A program made the position numbers and the translations under genes. Positions 50,358 to 62,800 of a stretch of DNA of 64,000 bases are shown here, one piece after another. The stretch is taken from assembly GCA_023627715.1 (NCBI GenBank), contig JAMAHW010000067.1, positions 168,529-232,528 of the forward strand, in the 5' to 3' direction. The first letter of the stretch is position 1; each line of letters begins with the position of its first letter. Origin of the DNA: Periconia sp. R9002 (Eukaryota > Ascomycota > Dothideomycetes > Pleosporales > Periconiaceae). The notes beneath the pieces were generated by a model. It worked only from the letters and a program-made list of their open reading frames with translations. It was not told the origin of the DNA and made no database searches.

Positions 50358-51563
50358 ACCCATACAAAAATCATTGATGCATGATCACTTTTGGGTGCCT
50401 CGAACATAATTACTGGGTGTCAGAAGATTATGAGATCAACAGATCTCGAAAACGCTGCTACGGTCATAGACATTATCATGCTTACGGAAGATTACGAACA
50501 AAACAATATCGACGAATTGAAAAACTTACCCTGGCCATGGCCATGCCGCTTGTATGGCAGGAAACCGAGAGAACGGCACAACACCACCATACCACAATGG
50601 CAGGATTCTGGAATTGTTTTCAATCACACGTCTGCCGCATTTTTTGACTAAAGATTTAGAACCATGCTAACCTGTAGTTGTCGAGAATTTTGTGGACAAC
50701 CCCAAAGCATAACTTGAAGCACCGCATGCGTTTGACGCAACTCGAAATATTGAAATAACGAACTGCAATGGACTTTTGAGGCTTGGACACCAAAACACCT
50801 TTTTCCTGAGCTCTGATTCGCCTTATTTTCTGATCAGGCGTACCGAGGACGCCACGGTGGGTTTAGTGCTGCGCATTGTACGCAGGTCCGCCGCTGCGCA
50901 GTCGGGAAATTCCCGAACAGGGCGGGAATTCTACCCACAATAGGGATGCGTATAGGGGGCTAACCCGACGATCTCCCAAACCGAAATCATAATCATACCA
51001 CGCCTATAACGGTGACTGAAACCAGCGTTTGATATGTCTAATGCATACTACATAGCCTCCCGCCCCCATGCTTGAAGGATCGGACATGAGCAGATGCTTC
51101 GCATGCGCTAGCCATGCCGAACGTGGTGAGCTGGGGTAGGAAAGGCTATTAGAATGAACCGACAGTACGATACGTCAGATACGATACTCGGTGCTTGTAC
51201 GAGGAAATGGGGGTATGCGGGCCGCTCACCCTTGTAAATAGATGTTGGAGTCACTTTCCTGCTGACCGGGTTCTGCTGCCTTTCTTCATCTTCTGCCAGT
51301 GTATGTACTCACAGTGCTCCTACACCACCGTCCGCGTACTGGCCACCAACCGGGACTGGATCGACGTTCTTTTTTTCTTTACGTATAATTGCAGTTCGAT
51401 CAGGAGCCTCTTGGATCTCACTGTTTAGTCACTCTTTCTGATATCCCTTTCTATCTTCTGGATTTGTTGAGCGGGTGTACGGCTCCGTTCCCATCACTTG
51501 CATCCCCGACGCGTAATTCCAACACAAACGATAAAGACACCACTGCCAACCCACAAACCCAAC

Positions 51564-52642
51564 ATGGCGCAACGGAGAGGCACCAGCGCCTTCGACTTCC
51601 ACTTCTTCCGCTTCTTCAACCCATCCTCTCCCAACAACACCATCTCCTCAGGCATATTCCGCAATGCCGCCGGCACCCTCAACATGACTATCCAAGAGAC
51701 CTTCTCGTCCTCTGAAAACTGGATTCTCTATTTCCAATCCGACGTTTACTTCATCCGTAACTACGACTACGGCGGCGGCCTGCAAGTCGGCCTCGATTCA
51801 AAGACGGCGACGGAGCCGCGGCTGATTAACCGCGAAGGGAAGCTCGGACAGCAGTGGACGCTTACGAAGGCGGAAGATGGGAAGAGTTGGATGATTACGA
51901 ATGGCTTGCTTGGGAAGGATATGTTTCTTGGGCTGGATGGGAGGAAGCCGGTTATGACGAGTGATAAGAGCAAGGCGACTGTGTGGGATATTGAGATGAA
52001 TGAGAGTGCGGGGTTGCCGGCGGCGGGGAGTGACTTGATTACGAGTGTGCAGGATTTGGAGGTGAGTTCAAACTCTTGAGATCGCGCGTGTTGAATTAAG
52101 CTCTTCTACGCATACAAGATCGGCAGAGGGCGATGAACTAACATGCCATCCCCTTACAGAGCCCCCCAGTTTCATCATCAACTGCATCACCATCCGGTAC
52201 CCTCACCCCCTCCCCGTCCTCCTCTTCCTCCTCCTCTTCCTCCTCCTCTCCCTCCTCCTCTCCTTCTGGAGTAAAAGGAATCAACGGCTACATCGAAGAA
52301 CCCTCCCCGAACTCGCTCAGTGGCGGCGCAATCGCAGGCATCGTAATCGGCGTGCTTGCGCTCATAGCGCTCCTACTCGGCGCAGCTCTCTTCCTCCTCG
52401 CGCGCCGCAAGAAGGCAAAGAAAGCCGCGCAAGCCGCATACACTGACAAGAACCATCCCGCTCATGGCGGTGGCATCCACACCCAATACGCTCCCGTGCA
52501 TGAAGCGCCGTCGTATGACGTGGATCGGAAGCAAGGCAGTGTTACGTATGCGTATAGGAGTGATCACCAGGGACCGCAGGAGCTGTCGGCATCGAATCCA
52601 GCTGCAGAACTGGGTGCGCAAGTTCCGGGGGGGAGGAAATAG
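51564..52642 (+). CDS. Single-pass membrane protein with lectin-like N-terminal domain
   Basis: Two exons (51564-52061 and 52160-52642) with a 98-nt phase-0 intron give 326 aa. Residues ~20-165 form a small domain (IFRNAAGTLNMTIQETFSSS, YFIRNYDYGGGLQVGLDSKT and QQWTLTKAEDGKSWMITNGL) that resembles a ricin-B / beta-trefoil type fold. A Ser/Pro low-complexity linker follows (residues ~180-205), then a membrane segment GGAIAGIVIGVLALIALLLG ending in LARRKKAKKAAQ, and a cytoplasmic tail. This is the layout of fungal cell-surface sensors or anchored lectins, yet no N-terminal signal peptide is visible. Either an upstream exon is missed or the membrane segment acts as a signal anchor. The lectin assignment is tentative. 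Confidence 0.75.
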
Positions 52643-53468
52643 AGGAGGTATGAAGGTGATGACTTTGATGTGGATATGAGGTGAGAGCACCGTTCGCATT
52701 TCATTGCTTTTGGCATATTTTATGAAGGAGGAATCAGAAAAAAGGGGTGGTAGCGATCCTGCATTCATCTTCAGTCAGTCCATGGATCCTTTGCAATATG
52801 TCAGGTTTTCCTTGCGTTGTCTTCTTTCTATGTTTATGGATTTTACTCTCGAGGCTCTTGGTTTTCTTTTAATTGCGTAGATGACGCTTAGGGACATTAA
52901 AAGAGGAGGAACCGACTGAGTTACAGCTGTTCCAAGGGAATTGTTTGTTTTATTATGGGCGGGATTTCCGTTGAGGGAGGGATGTGTGTTACATAGCTGG
53001 ATCAATGTCCGTAGGAGAAGGCGTACTGAGCGCTTAATAAACAATCTGTCTTAGCGTCTCTTATTATGTCGAAAATTTTATTCTGTAGTGTATTTTCTTC
53101 CATAATTGCTAAGTTAAGAAACGTATTTACATCCATAGACATGCGACCTTCCTGTGTGTCCGCTAGATCAATGAGGTGAAGACTATGAGCTATACAATAT
53201 GGAGGCAATCAAAATATATCACTTCAAGTCCATTGGCTAACAAAAAGCAAATCTCAACGACTGGAATCATGTTCATCGGTTGTGGTTACAAGAACAATCG
53301 TTTTAACCACGGCGATCGGAGGTTGTTAATAGCTTCGCCGCACCTTGTTCGTCTCGAAGCTTGTTTGTCTAATGAAATGCCCCTCCAGCCCCACTTCGAC
53401 TACAAACAACACCACCTGTCACCCCTCTCTCTCCACCACCCTCCCTTCACAATCCCTCAACCTCAACC
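52643..53468. other. Intergenic, NMT promoter
   Basis: No gene is supported. The last ~100 bp before 53469 are C/T-rich, typical of a fungal housekeeping 5' leader. Confidence 0.5.
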
Positions 53469-55209
53469 ATGCCTCAACAAGGCTCCAAAATCGTCGACCT
53501 CGACGCCACCGCCGAAGCAGCTGCCGAAGCTGTCGCCGAAGCGAGCGCACAAGACCCCAAACAAGACGCACACGAATCCGAAGATGACAGCGGCGAGGAA
53601 GCGACCGGGGCGGTAGAGGGCGCTGAGGGCGCGACACAAAAGAAGAAGAAGAGCAGGAGAAAGAAGGTCAAGGAAGCTCTCACTGGGTCATCCTCCAAAA
53701 CACCCGACATTGCTTCCGCCGACGCGCCCGCCAGCCAGCATCTCAGCAACGACCAGCTCAATATGCTGCTTGAAGCCAATCCGGCGCTGAAGAACGAGCT
53801 CATGTCCAAGTCGCAAGGCAAGGGGGACCTGCAGAAACTGCTGCGGAATCTCAACATCAACGAAATGATGACCGGTTTGTCGGCTGGGGGCAAGAACGCA
53901 AAGGACATGGCCAGCTATACCTTCTGGAAGACCCAGCCAGTCCCAAGCTTCGAGGAGATGGCCGCAGGCAAGGATAAGATTGTGGATGGTCCCATCAAGG
54001 AGATTGACATTGAGCGGGTGCCCAAGGAGCCGAGCCCGCTGTTAGAGGGCTTCGAATGGGTGACGATGGATCTTGAGGACAGCAAACAGATCGACGAGGT
54101 GTACGACCTGCTCTACAACCACTATGTTGAGGACCAAGAAGCCATGTTTCGCTTCCGCTACTCACCATCGTTCTTGGATTGGGCTCTCAAGGCACCGGGT
54201 TGGAAGAAGGACTGGCATGTGGGCATCCGTGCATCCAAGTCTGGCAAGCTGGTCGCTTTTATATCTGGCATTCCCCTTCGCCTGCGCGTCCGCGAGCGCG
54301 TCCTCAATTCCTCCGAGATCAACTTTCTCTGCGTTCACAAAAAGCTGCGGTCGAAACGTCTGGCGCCGGTTTTGATCAAAGAAATCACTCGTCGCTGCTA
54401 CGTCGATGGTGTCTTCCAGGCCGTGTACACGGTCGGATCGCTCCTTCCTACGCCCGTATCTACCTGTCGGTACTTCCATCGCTCACTCAACTGGGAGAAG
54501 CTGTACGATGTCAAGTTCTCGCCGCTTCCACACGGTAGCACCAAACAGCGCCAGATTATCAGGTATAAGCTACCTGAGCAGACATCAACACCTGGTCTGC
54601 GCGAAATGGAAGCAAAGGATACGGACACCGTAGTGGACCTGCTGCAGCGCTACCTCAAGCGCATGGACATGGCGCAGGAATTTTCCACGGAGGAGTTCAA
54701 GCACTGGATGTTCCCGGCCGAGAAACCCAAAGAGCAAGTAGTCTGGACCTATGTTGTTGAAGATCCCGACACCAAGAAGGTGACAGACTTCTTCTCCTTC
54801 TACAACCTCGAGAGCACCGTCATTGGCCATAAGAAGCATGAATCCATCAAGGCAGCTTATCTTTTCTACTATGCGACGGAGACGGCATTTACGGGCAAAG
54901 ACGATGCGTTGAAGACGAGGCTGAACAGCTTGATCAAGGATGCCTTGATCTTGGCAAAGAAAGTGAGGTTATGCTGCAGTCGAAGCGGTTGGATGATGCT
55001 GACATTGACAGGCTGACTTTGACGTTTTCAACGCGTTGACACTACTTGACAACCCGTACTTCCTTGAAGAGCAACGTTTCGGTGCTGGCGATGGTTCCCT
55101 CCACTACTACCTGTACAATTACCGCGCGGCACCTTTGCCCGGTGGCATCGACGCACGCAATCAACCGAGCGTCAAGCAGACCGGTGGAGTAGGTCTTGTC
55201 ATGCTATGA
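53469..55209 (+). CDS. NMT1: Glycylpeptide N-tetradecanoyltransferase (N-myristoyltransferase)
   Basis: Two exons (53469-54962 and 55012-55209) with a 49-nt intron (GTGAGG .. GCTGAC .. ACAG) give 563 aa. The N-terminal ~60 residues are acidic and then Lys-rich ([14 protein letters not shown]), as in ribosome-associating NMTs. The catalytic domain contains the family signature [20 protein letters not shown] and [11 protein letters not shown]. It ends [20 protein letters not shown] plus ML, with the C-terminal carboxylate region that acts as the catalytic base in this family. The enzyme transfers myristate from myristoyl-CoA to N-terminal Gly of proteins, in the cytosol and co-translationally. 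It is essential in fungi studied so far. Confidence 0.96.
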
Positions 55210-55880
55210 GCCATCACTGAGGCTGCCTCTGGATCAATCAGAAAGTAAAATTTTTGTGCATTGGGTGGTTCTCCTACTTGTGTCTCCAAGCGCAAGGATC
55301 TTCAAAGCAAAAAATCATTAGCTTAGCAGCTTGTGAGCAATTTACTTTTGAAATAAAAGCCCGACATGTGAGGAGCACGACAGTTGACTAAGAATCATAT
55401 CACATGGTAAATGCAGTAAGATGGGCATGGATGTTCTATGTACTGTAGTTTTCAAGCAAGCAACCAAGCGAATCTGAACACCTGAAAATCCACCAAGTCG
55501 AGATTGTGCCTATTGCCGAGACAGTTCCTTCCAAATAATTTAACAAAAGCAAACACTTAGACATTTCGAGATTTATGAAATCGAGAACCTCACATCTCGC
55601 AAACATCTTGAATCCACCACCACCACCCGTCCGTGCACAGAACTCTTGGCATCAATTAGTTCCATCTCCGCAAACCCAACCTCGACCCATCAATTCCATC
55701 TTAACACCCACGACCGTACCACCTCTCGCAACCTCCAATTCGACACATCGCACGCCCATACTCCAAGCCCTTCCTCCTCCTCCGCCCACAGCGGGGCACG
55801 ACGCCAAAACACCACCTCGCCAACCCCCAAGCCCATCAATCCCACGACAAAAAAACCTACCTACCAACCAACCATCCACC
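55210..55880. other. Intergenic, bL36m promoter and leader
   Basis: The bL36m frame runs open upstream of its ATG through a C-rich, low-complexity leader (55575 onward) that I treat as 5' UTR. No other feature is seen. Confidence 0.5.
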
Positions 55881-56404
55881 ATGCTCCCCCGAACCACCCT
55901 CCTCCCCCTCCGCCGCATCATCCTCGCACCCTCGACCTCCTTCTCGCAAACCGCAGCAACGCGCACATTTCACAATCCTGCGTTCCAAACGCAAGCGCGG
56001 CCGAGTCTCGTGCTTTCTAGCCTGCGCGCTGGCGGTAGGACGAATGGCGTGACGACGAGCCAGAATTTGTCGGGGGCTTTGAGTGGAGCGGGACAGCAGC
56101 AGGCTCGCGGCATGAAGGTGCGCAGTTCCGTCAAGAAGCTGTGTGAGGGATGCAAGAGCGTGCGTCGCAAGAAGGGGAAGTATGTGTATATTATTTGCGA
56201 TAAGAATCCGAAGCATAAGCAGAGGTGAGTTTGGCATTTTTCATTTATTATGGGAGTATGGGGGTAGGGAACGTGGTCGTGTTCCGAGTGCTGGATAAAG
56301 AGAGACAAGAAAGTCGTGGAAAACGGGCGAGACGAGACTGATGAACAAGATATCTGAAGTGAAACGAAACTAACGCGATTCTTTGGGTTCACAGGCAAGG
56401 ATAA
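55881..56404 (+). CDS. Mitochondrial large-subunit ribosomal protein bL36m
   Basis: Two exons (55881-56224 and 56395-56404) with a 170-nt intron (GTGAGT .. CTAAC .. TTCACAG) give 117 aa. The second exon is only 10 nt and supplies the last residues, so the protein ends KHKQRQG, the invariant bL36 C-terminus. The mature domain ([20 protein letters not shown] .. [15 protein letters not shown]) has the CxxC and the later C/H zinc-ribbon residues. About 78 N-terminal residues are Arg/Ser/Thr-rich with no acidic residues, a mitochondrial targeting sequence. Homologue of yeast RTC6. Confidence 0.95.
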
Positions 56405-57218
56405 CTCAAAATACGATACGTCCTCAAACAGTCAAAACGAGCATATCTATCATCGAACTCCCACCTCAGCCTACTTCCTCCCTTAGATCTAAACCGGGGG
56501 AACCTCACACATCTGGCGGGCACATACCACCACAATACAGCAACCTCTCCCTCCTACCTCCCCCAATCAACCCGCACCGCAGAGAAAAAGGGGGAAAAGG
56601 AACAAGACTGCAAAACACATGGATGATGTTTATGTACATTACAAGCCCCTCCAAGCATAGATTCTACAGACGGGTCAAATAACGTCGCTTATGTAGACTT
56701 TTGACTCGTCTTTCCTTGTATTATATCTCTGTATATTGAATGGAACTCTTTTTTTTTCTGTCGTGATGGTGAACTACATACCTACCTACATCAATGGGTG
56801 AAGACGACGGATACATGTATGTATGTAGTTAAGGTTCTTCAGGCTATCATTTTTGCATTTCTATCTATTTCCTCCGCCTACCCATCATGGAAATGTTGGG
56901 GGAAGGTCGTAGATACATGGATAACGTACACACATACATACATGGTTTCTCCGTTTTCATCCCAGCAAAAAATAGAGAGGAAAGCATCCAATCAGTCGTT
57001 TCAGTTCAATTGATTCGATCGTATCATCCATCGATCCAATCAATCGCAAAAGAAAAAAGAAACAAAAAAAAAGTGAGAATATAGAGCTTATCATTACAAG
57101 AAAATTTCATTTTTTTTTTTTCGTAGTAGGTTATCTTTCTTCATCGTTTAACCGTGATTTATCGTGAAATGTGTAAGATGCTGATAAGGAAGAGGGTATC
57201 ATGACGTTAAAGTTTCGA
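56405..57218. other. Intergenic between convergent bL36m and MARVEL genes
   Basis: This is the 3' flank of both genes. I see no gene; homopolymer T and A runs occur at ~56750, 57060 and 57112. Confidence 0.5.
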
Positions 57219-57881
57219 TTAGACGTAGCTGCGGCTACGGTGGGAGTGGTGGGAGTGACGGGGGCTGCGGGAGCGGTGGCCGTGGCGCGAGTAGTGGGTT
57301 TCGCGCTTGACGACGACGCGGTCGGAGCGGTAGTGGTGATGGACAAGGAGAGCGAAGATGGTGGTGAGGAAGAAGAAGATGCAGTTCCTGTGTGTTGTCC
57401 AATCAGTAATCTGCGTGCGATGGTTTGGTTGGAGGGAAGGAAGAACTTACATAATGCCAAACGCAAACGCGGCCTTGAGCATGGCGCATTGCTTGTTCAC
57501 GTCGACGCCCAAGATGGTCCCATTGACGGTCACGATGCCGAAGTCGGCCGAGTACGAGCGCGACTGGTCCCACCTGGCGCAGTCGGCCTGGGTGATGCCG
57601 CGCAGGCACCACACGGCGCCAATGAAGGCGCCAACGAAGAGCAGGTCGACAAAGGCGACGAAGCCGGCGCTGTGCTTGGCGCGCGAGTACAGGAATAAGG
57701 TACCGATGGCCCAGGCGGCGCCCAAGACGGAGACGATGAAGAGGACGAGGATGGAGCGCGGCGTCAGCATGTTGCGCTGGTCGTAGAAGTCGACGAACCA
57801 GGCCAGCATGCCGAGCGTGGGGATTAGGGTCAGGATCTCGGCGAGGCGCCAGAAGACGAAGGAGAAGCCCGAGATGGACAT
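57219..57881 (-). CDS. MARVEL-domain membrane protein
   Basis: Two exons (57881-57451 and 57387-57219, minus strand) with a 63-nt intron (GTAAGT .. ACACAG) give 199 aa. Four hydrophobic segments (starting FWRLAEILTLIPTLGMLAWF, ILVLFIVSVLGAAWAIGTLF, AGFVAFVDLLFVGAFIGAVW and, split by the intron, AFAFGIMNCIFFFLTTIFAL) form the MARVEL fold. A CARW and KQC pair of cysteines lies in the loop before the last helix. The C-terminal tail is His/Arg/Ser-rich (HSHHSHRSRSYV). Such proteins organise membrane domains or vesicle traffic; the specific role is unknown. Confidence 0.9.
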
Positions 57882-59856
57882 GTTGGCGGTTGTTTGGTTA
57901 GAGTGTAGATAGGCGGGTGTTTGTTTGTTTGTTTGTTTGGTAGCGATAGGAGTGGGAGTGGTCTTAGTGAGAGTGGGAGAAGTAGTGTGGGTGGTGGTGC
58001 AGAGGGAGAGGCTGCTTATTTGTACAACGGCGCGATTGGCATCGAAAACCTTGGAAGGTGAGAGGTTCGCTGCAGATAAGTAGCACCTCGTAGCGGCGCA
58101 GTGAGAAAGCAGGGTGACGTATGGGAGGTGATGAGCTGGCTGCCATTGTAGGTGTTTATGTATGTAGTGTAGTTGTTCATGTTTGGTGGGGGGTGAGAGA
58201 GATGGCGGGGGAGGCTGGTTAAACTAAAATGCTGTGGCTGACCACGTTTCGTGTATCCTTGGAAAATACCTGGCATTTCTGACGCAAAAATCAGCTTGGA
58301 GCAGAACAAGAGAGTTAGATCGGTTGGGAACTTGCATCTTGACATTTTGAAACTTGGAAACGGGCCGCTGTCAGCGAGCTTGATCTTGGGCTCTGCTTGT
58401 AGCGAAGGTTCAAGAAGGTTGGGTTGGGCCGCTTACTTACCAGATGCCCGCATCACGTGGCTGGATTACATAACCTTCGAATCTACTCTTCGACCCATCC
58501 TTGAGTGTTGGGCCCATCTCACATCTACCTACTCCTGCGTCGTGTTGGTATTCCTGCAAATCGCTGATCCCATTTCCAATGCACCCCTTTCGCCCTTTAT
58601 AACAATCAATTGCTTCCCTACCCTCCATCCGGACTAAACCCTGTCCACCTCCATCTAAGTATCATGCCGTGCCCCTCGCTTGCGCCGTGAATTGGCATAT
58701 TACGAGCGTGAAAAACAACAACAACATGCATGCGGATTCGCGTTGCGAGGCTCCGAGCCGCCTTCTCGAACCATGGGCTCTGCACATCCCATCCCTCCGA
58801 CCGTGAAGCGCATTCGATACTTCGATCTCGTCACCGACAACATGGTAAACAAATAGCTGTACCGCCTCCACCCGTTCTCCCAACGTCTCCATCGGGCAAG
58901 TCGTAGGTGTGCATTCAGCCTAGCCCCATTTACCCGCCAGCTACTCGGACATGATTTCACCGTTTGAAGGACTTGTCCCGGCTCCTCCCCGCGCCCTAGT
59001 TGGGGTCCGGAATGGTGGTCGCATCTCACTGACACCCAGAGACGAGACATGCAATCACTCTGCTGCACCGTAGTGACCGTACGAGAATCACTCAATCTCC
59101 GCCTCGTCGCCCTGGCTTTTCTGTTTCCCTTTTTCACTGCATCATCACCAATCCCACTACACTCATCACACCAACCGTCTCTCGTCGCTTCTCAGCTCTG
59201 CTCCACCTCGCTCGTCAATAGAAAAAGGCGCGCATTGCATCTTCTCAGGCCAATCTCGTATTGACGAAGCCATTGGCTTACTCCCGCCATCTTTCCCCAC
59301 CCCTGCCGCCCAGAAGCGGCCATTCGCTTGAGCCACCGCTGCGAGCCCTGCGCCGTATGTCCGACAGGGATCTCTTATCTCTATCCCTTTGGCATGCTTC
59401 CCGAACCCTTGTTGCGGGCTTCGCGTTCACCTTACCTGAGCTGTGGGACACTCGCTCTCGAGGGGCCGCAAAAATAGATCAATAATTACATCGCGTCTCC
59501 TCCATCTCACTTGTAAAGGAGCTGATCAATATCTACTCGTTTGCTTCCTATGCTCGTATGCCCGAACCTTGACACCCTTCTTCTTTCGGCCCAGGTATCC
59601 TTTGGTATCGTGTCACCCAGTCCTTCAGCCGCAGCACTCCATGTAGCTAGCCATACATTTTTTTTCGTGATTCAAGGGTGCGCCTGTAGCCCTGTTGATT
59701 TACTTAGCTATTCGCATCTTCCGCCCGCCCCGCCCTGATCGACATTCACTTCCATTCCCCATTTTGTGGGGTTCCGCACACCGCCCACCAGGTTCAACAC
59801 GGTAACATCCCGTTCGCTCTCCATCGCAGCGTCGTACTCAGTGCATGATTTGAGCC
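57882..59856. other. Long intergenic region, promoter of the large conserved gene
   Basis: This 2-kb region holds a TTTG microsatellite (~57920-57938) and C/T-rich stretches towards 59850 that suit a long 5' leader. Several open frames exist on both strands, without motif or ATG context that I can support. Confidence 0.5.
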
Positions 59857-62800
59857 ATGTCTGCCCGAGGAGCTAGGAGTCGGAAGGCGGTCGAGAAGAA
59901 TATTGAAAAGCAGGAGAAGAAAGCTGCCGTGAAGCAGAAGGCGCCTGTGCAAACGATCCGGAAACCCAACGATGCCTTCGGAGCCAATCCCCCTCTGCGA
60001 GATCCTGGATATCCCACGAGGCAGTTCACCATTTCAAGTGATGTAAGCCGCACAACGTCGACGTCACGGACCAGCTCAACGAGCGGCAGCAATGCAAGGC
60101 CATTGTTCCACTCGGTGAACTCACATGATACCGAACAGAAGCGGGCCGGCCGGCCCAGGACATCCACGAGTGCCTCCAATTCTGTGTCGGATGCAGGGTC
60201 GTCGTCCAAGGGCAATGAAAAGAACAAGTATGCTGCCAAGGGCAACAAGGAAACCAAAGCGCCTCGAGGAAGAGGCGGCGGTGTGCCTGTCAAGAAGCCG
60301 GTAGAATCACACGCGCCCCCGCTACTTCGAGCCGAAACCTCCCTCGCGTATCCTCCTACAAACTCAAAAACGTGGATGAACTTTCGCATATGGGATGGTT
60401 CGATCCAAGGCGTGAAACCGTATGGTGGTTTTGACTTTGTACGTGCATGCCGCGTCTGGACAAGTACTAGCTAACTGGGAACAGGATGAACATATGCAGA
60501 CTGGGACGGTACTCATTTACTTCAAAGAAGAGCAAGTTAACGAAGACCGTCCGGTTCCGCAATTACGGGCCGAGTTTGAAGTGCTGGAAAATTGCGGCTC
60601 TACATGGATCAACAATGCCCTGCTGTACGGCCGCCTCGAGGATGCTGACATTGAGGATGAAGAATGGATGTACGAAGCCAGGCGACAGTCGTCGTTATCC
60701 CCACAGTCGGTATCCCCCAACTTCCCCCGTCCTCCGGGCGGGCGTATGCTTGGTCCGACCTCGCCTGGGGGGCTGTCCTCGCCGCCGTCCCTACATATCG
60801 ATCAGCAATATTGGGGCGTCCCTGGAGTTGGATCTACTTCCCGAGCAGATTACTACCCCAACACAGATCCTTCAAACGGGCATTCTCCACTTTCTTACCA
60901 GCGGACAAGCCAACAGCAACCGACCCATGAGCTGTGGTTCACAGCCCCGGAGAACTTGAAAACGCCACAGGCACAGCGCCTGCATTTTGTTGCTGTGCGA
61001 AACTTCCTCGCAATGTTGCATGGCAAGCCTCTCGCGGGAGCGGACATGTTCGAAATGCTCACCACGCTCCACGCCGAAATCCAGGTCATGTACGATCTGG
61101 ACCACGACAATCGCACGCGCACGTCGTCTAGCGAACGAAGTGTACAGATGATCATCAACTATTTAATCAAGTACAAGCTCGATGACGTACGACAGAGCAT
61201 CAAGCAGGCATTATGTTTACTGGCCTGGTCGGAACAAGACAATGTCAGGTGGAAGCAAGGATATCTGGAGTGCTTTGTTCACTTGACAGGTGTTTTGAAT
61301 CCCGAGCTCGAGGAGGTTCCCGAATTCAAGCGGCTTTCTCTGGTTACGAGGAGGAATCTGGGAATCGCAGCCAAGCAGCTGCAGCTTCGCATGATGGATG
61401 CAGAAGAGAAGCTCGGCCCGTTCGAATTCGACGACGTCTGGTTTGACCCTACCAAGTCGGGCAACCACCCGGTTTTCCAGAGCTATCAAGCCTTCAAGCA
61501 ATTCCTAGTCAACTACTACACTGGGATTTACGGCAATTGGCCGCCGATGCAGGGAAAGAGCTGGCTGAATAGAAAGATCACCCTAGATCTGCAGCACGAC
61601 TTTGGCGCGCTGTATGACTATCTCGTCAACCGCGATGTGGTCTGGGATTCTCGGGAGGAGAGACCTGGCAAGAAGTGGCAGATGGTCAACCCACACTCCG
61701 AGGATTTCAGGGCCGACCGACCAGACTTATCCGTCACTGACATGCTCGTGACGTACGATAACAAGCACGGATACCTTCACGTTCCGCATCCGTATGCTCT
61801 TCTTCCTCGCGACATCCCGCAGGGTAAAGCAGCGCCGGTGAAGAAGAGCCTGTTCGGGCTGAAAAAGTCTAAGCCAGAAACGACCAAGGACGCGAAAGCG
61901 CATTTGCAGTTGTCTATCATCTACATCGACGCCACGAACATTGAGAAGCTCGATGACTCTTTCAAAGGTTTGTTCACATCTTCTTATCATGGCCAGCCAT
62001 TAACACCCTCCAGGGAGTCCCCTCATCGACGCTTACGAAAACTTCGAGGTCAACACACCTCTCAGACCAAACACCACTCCCCGCGAAGCCCGTCTCGGTC
62101 GCTGGCTTCTTCTCTACCCCATCCTCCAGTACCTTTCTACCATCTCCGTCGATTCGCCCGCGCTCAAGCACACCGACGGAGTGCGGTACTTCCTCAATGC
62201 GGATCTCAAACGGCTGCCGGAGTGGGTTGCGAACGGCCAGTCGATCGTGGAGTCATCTGAGGATATGCAGCGGCGGAGCTGGTGCTGGAACCGCAGCTGG
62301 AGCGGTGAAAGGTCGCACATCAAACCGGGCGCGCCGGTGGAATTGGACGGCGAGGGAGTCGAAAGGCCTCAGCAATTCGACAATACCGAGGCGATGAACA
62401 TGAACATGCCCATGCACCAGCAAATGCAGATGCAAATGCAGGGAAGCCCGATGTATGGGGCGAGTCCCATGGAAGGACCGATGGATCCAAGCGCGAGGAG
62501 AAACAGCGGGACACAGATGCAGATGCTGAATCCCACCCCCTCTATCCCTCCCCCTCCGTCTCCACACCCACCGTCGTCGCCTCTCCCACCTCCTCCATCG
62601 GCCGCTCAACAACAGCTGCAGCAGCAGCAACGAGACCAGCGAGACCAGCAACAGCAACAGCAACAACAACTCCCACAATACTCATCCTCCTCCGACCCCA
62701 ACGTCGCCCTGCAAAACGACATTCGCCGCATCAACGAGAAAATCGACTCCATCGGACTCTCCCACCAACAACAGCAGCAACAGCAGCCTCAACGTCGACC

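Larger units (their letters stand above)
49462..51563. other. Intergenic with R3 and SINE-like copies
   Basis: This 2.1-kb stretch holds copies of R3 and R2. Two near-repeats, gattagatttagctgaatgta and ggattaaatttagctgagat, occur at about 49516 and 49592. A small plus frame (ATG 50430, 73 aa) has no motif. From 50700 to 51560 I see no gene. Confidence 0.5.

Noticed and set aside
58700..59137. Minus-strand 145-aa frame upstream of the large conserved gene
   Set aside because: Arg/Ser-rich composition typical of noncoding C/T-rich leader read in reverse; opposed frames overlap it.
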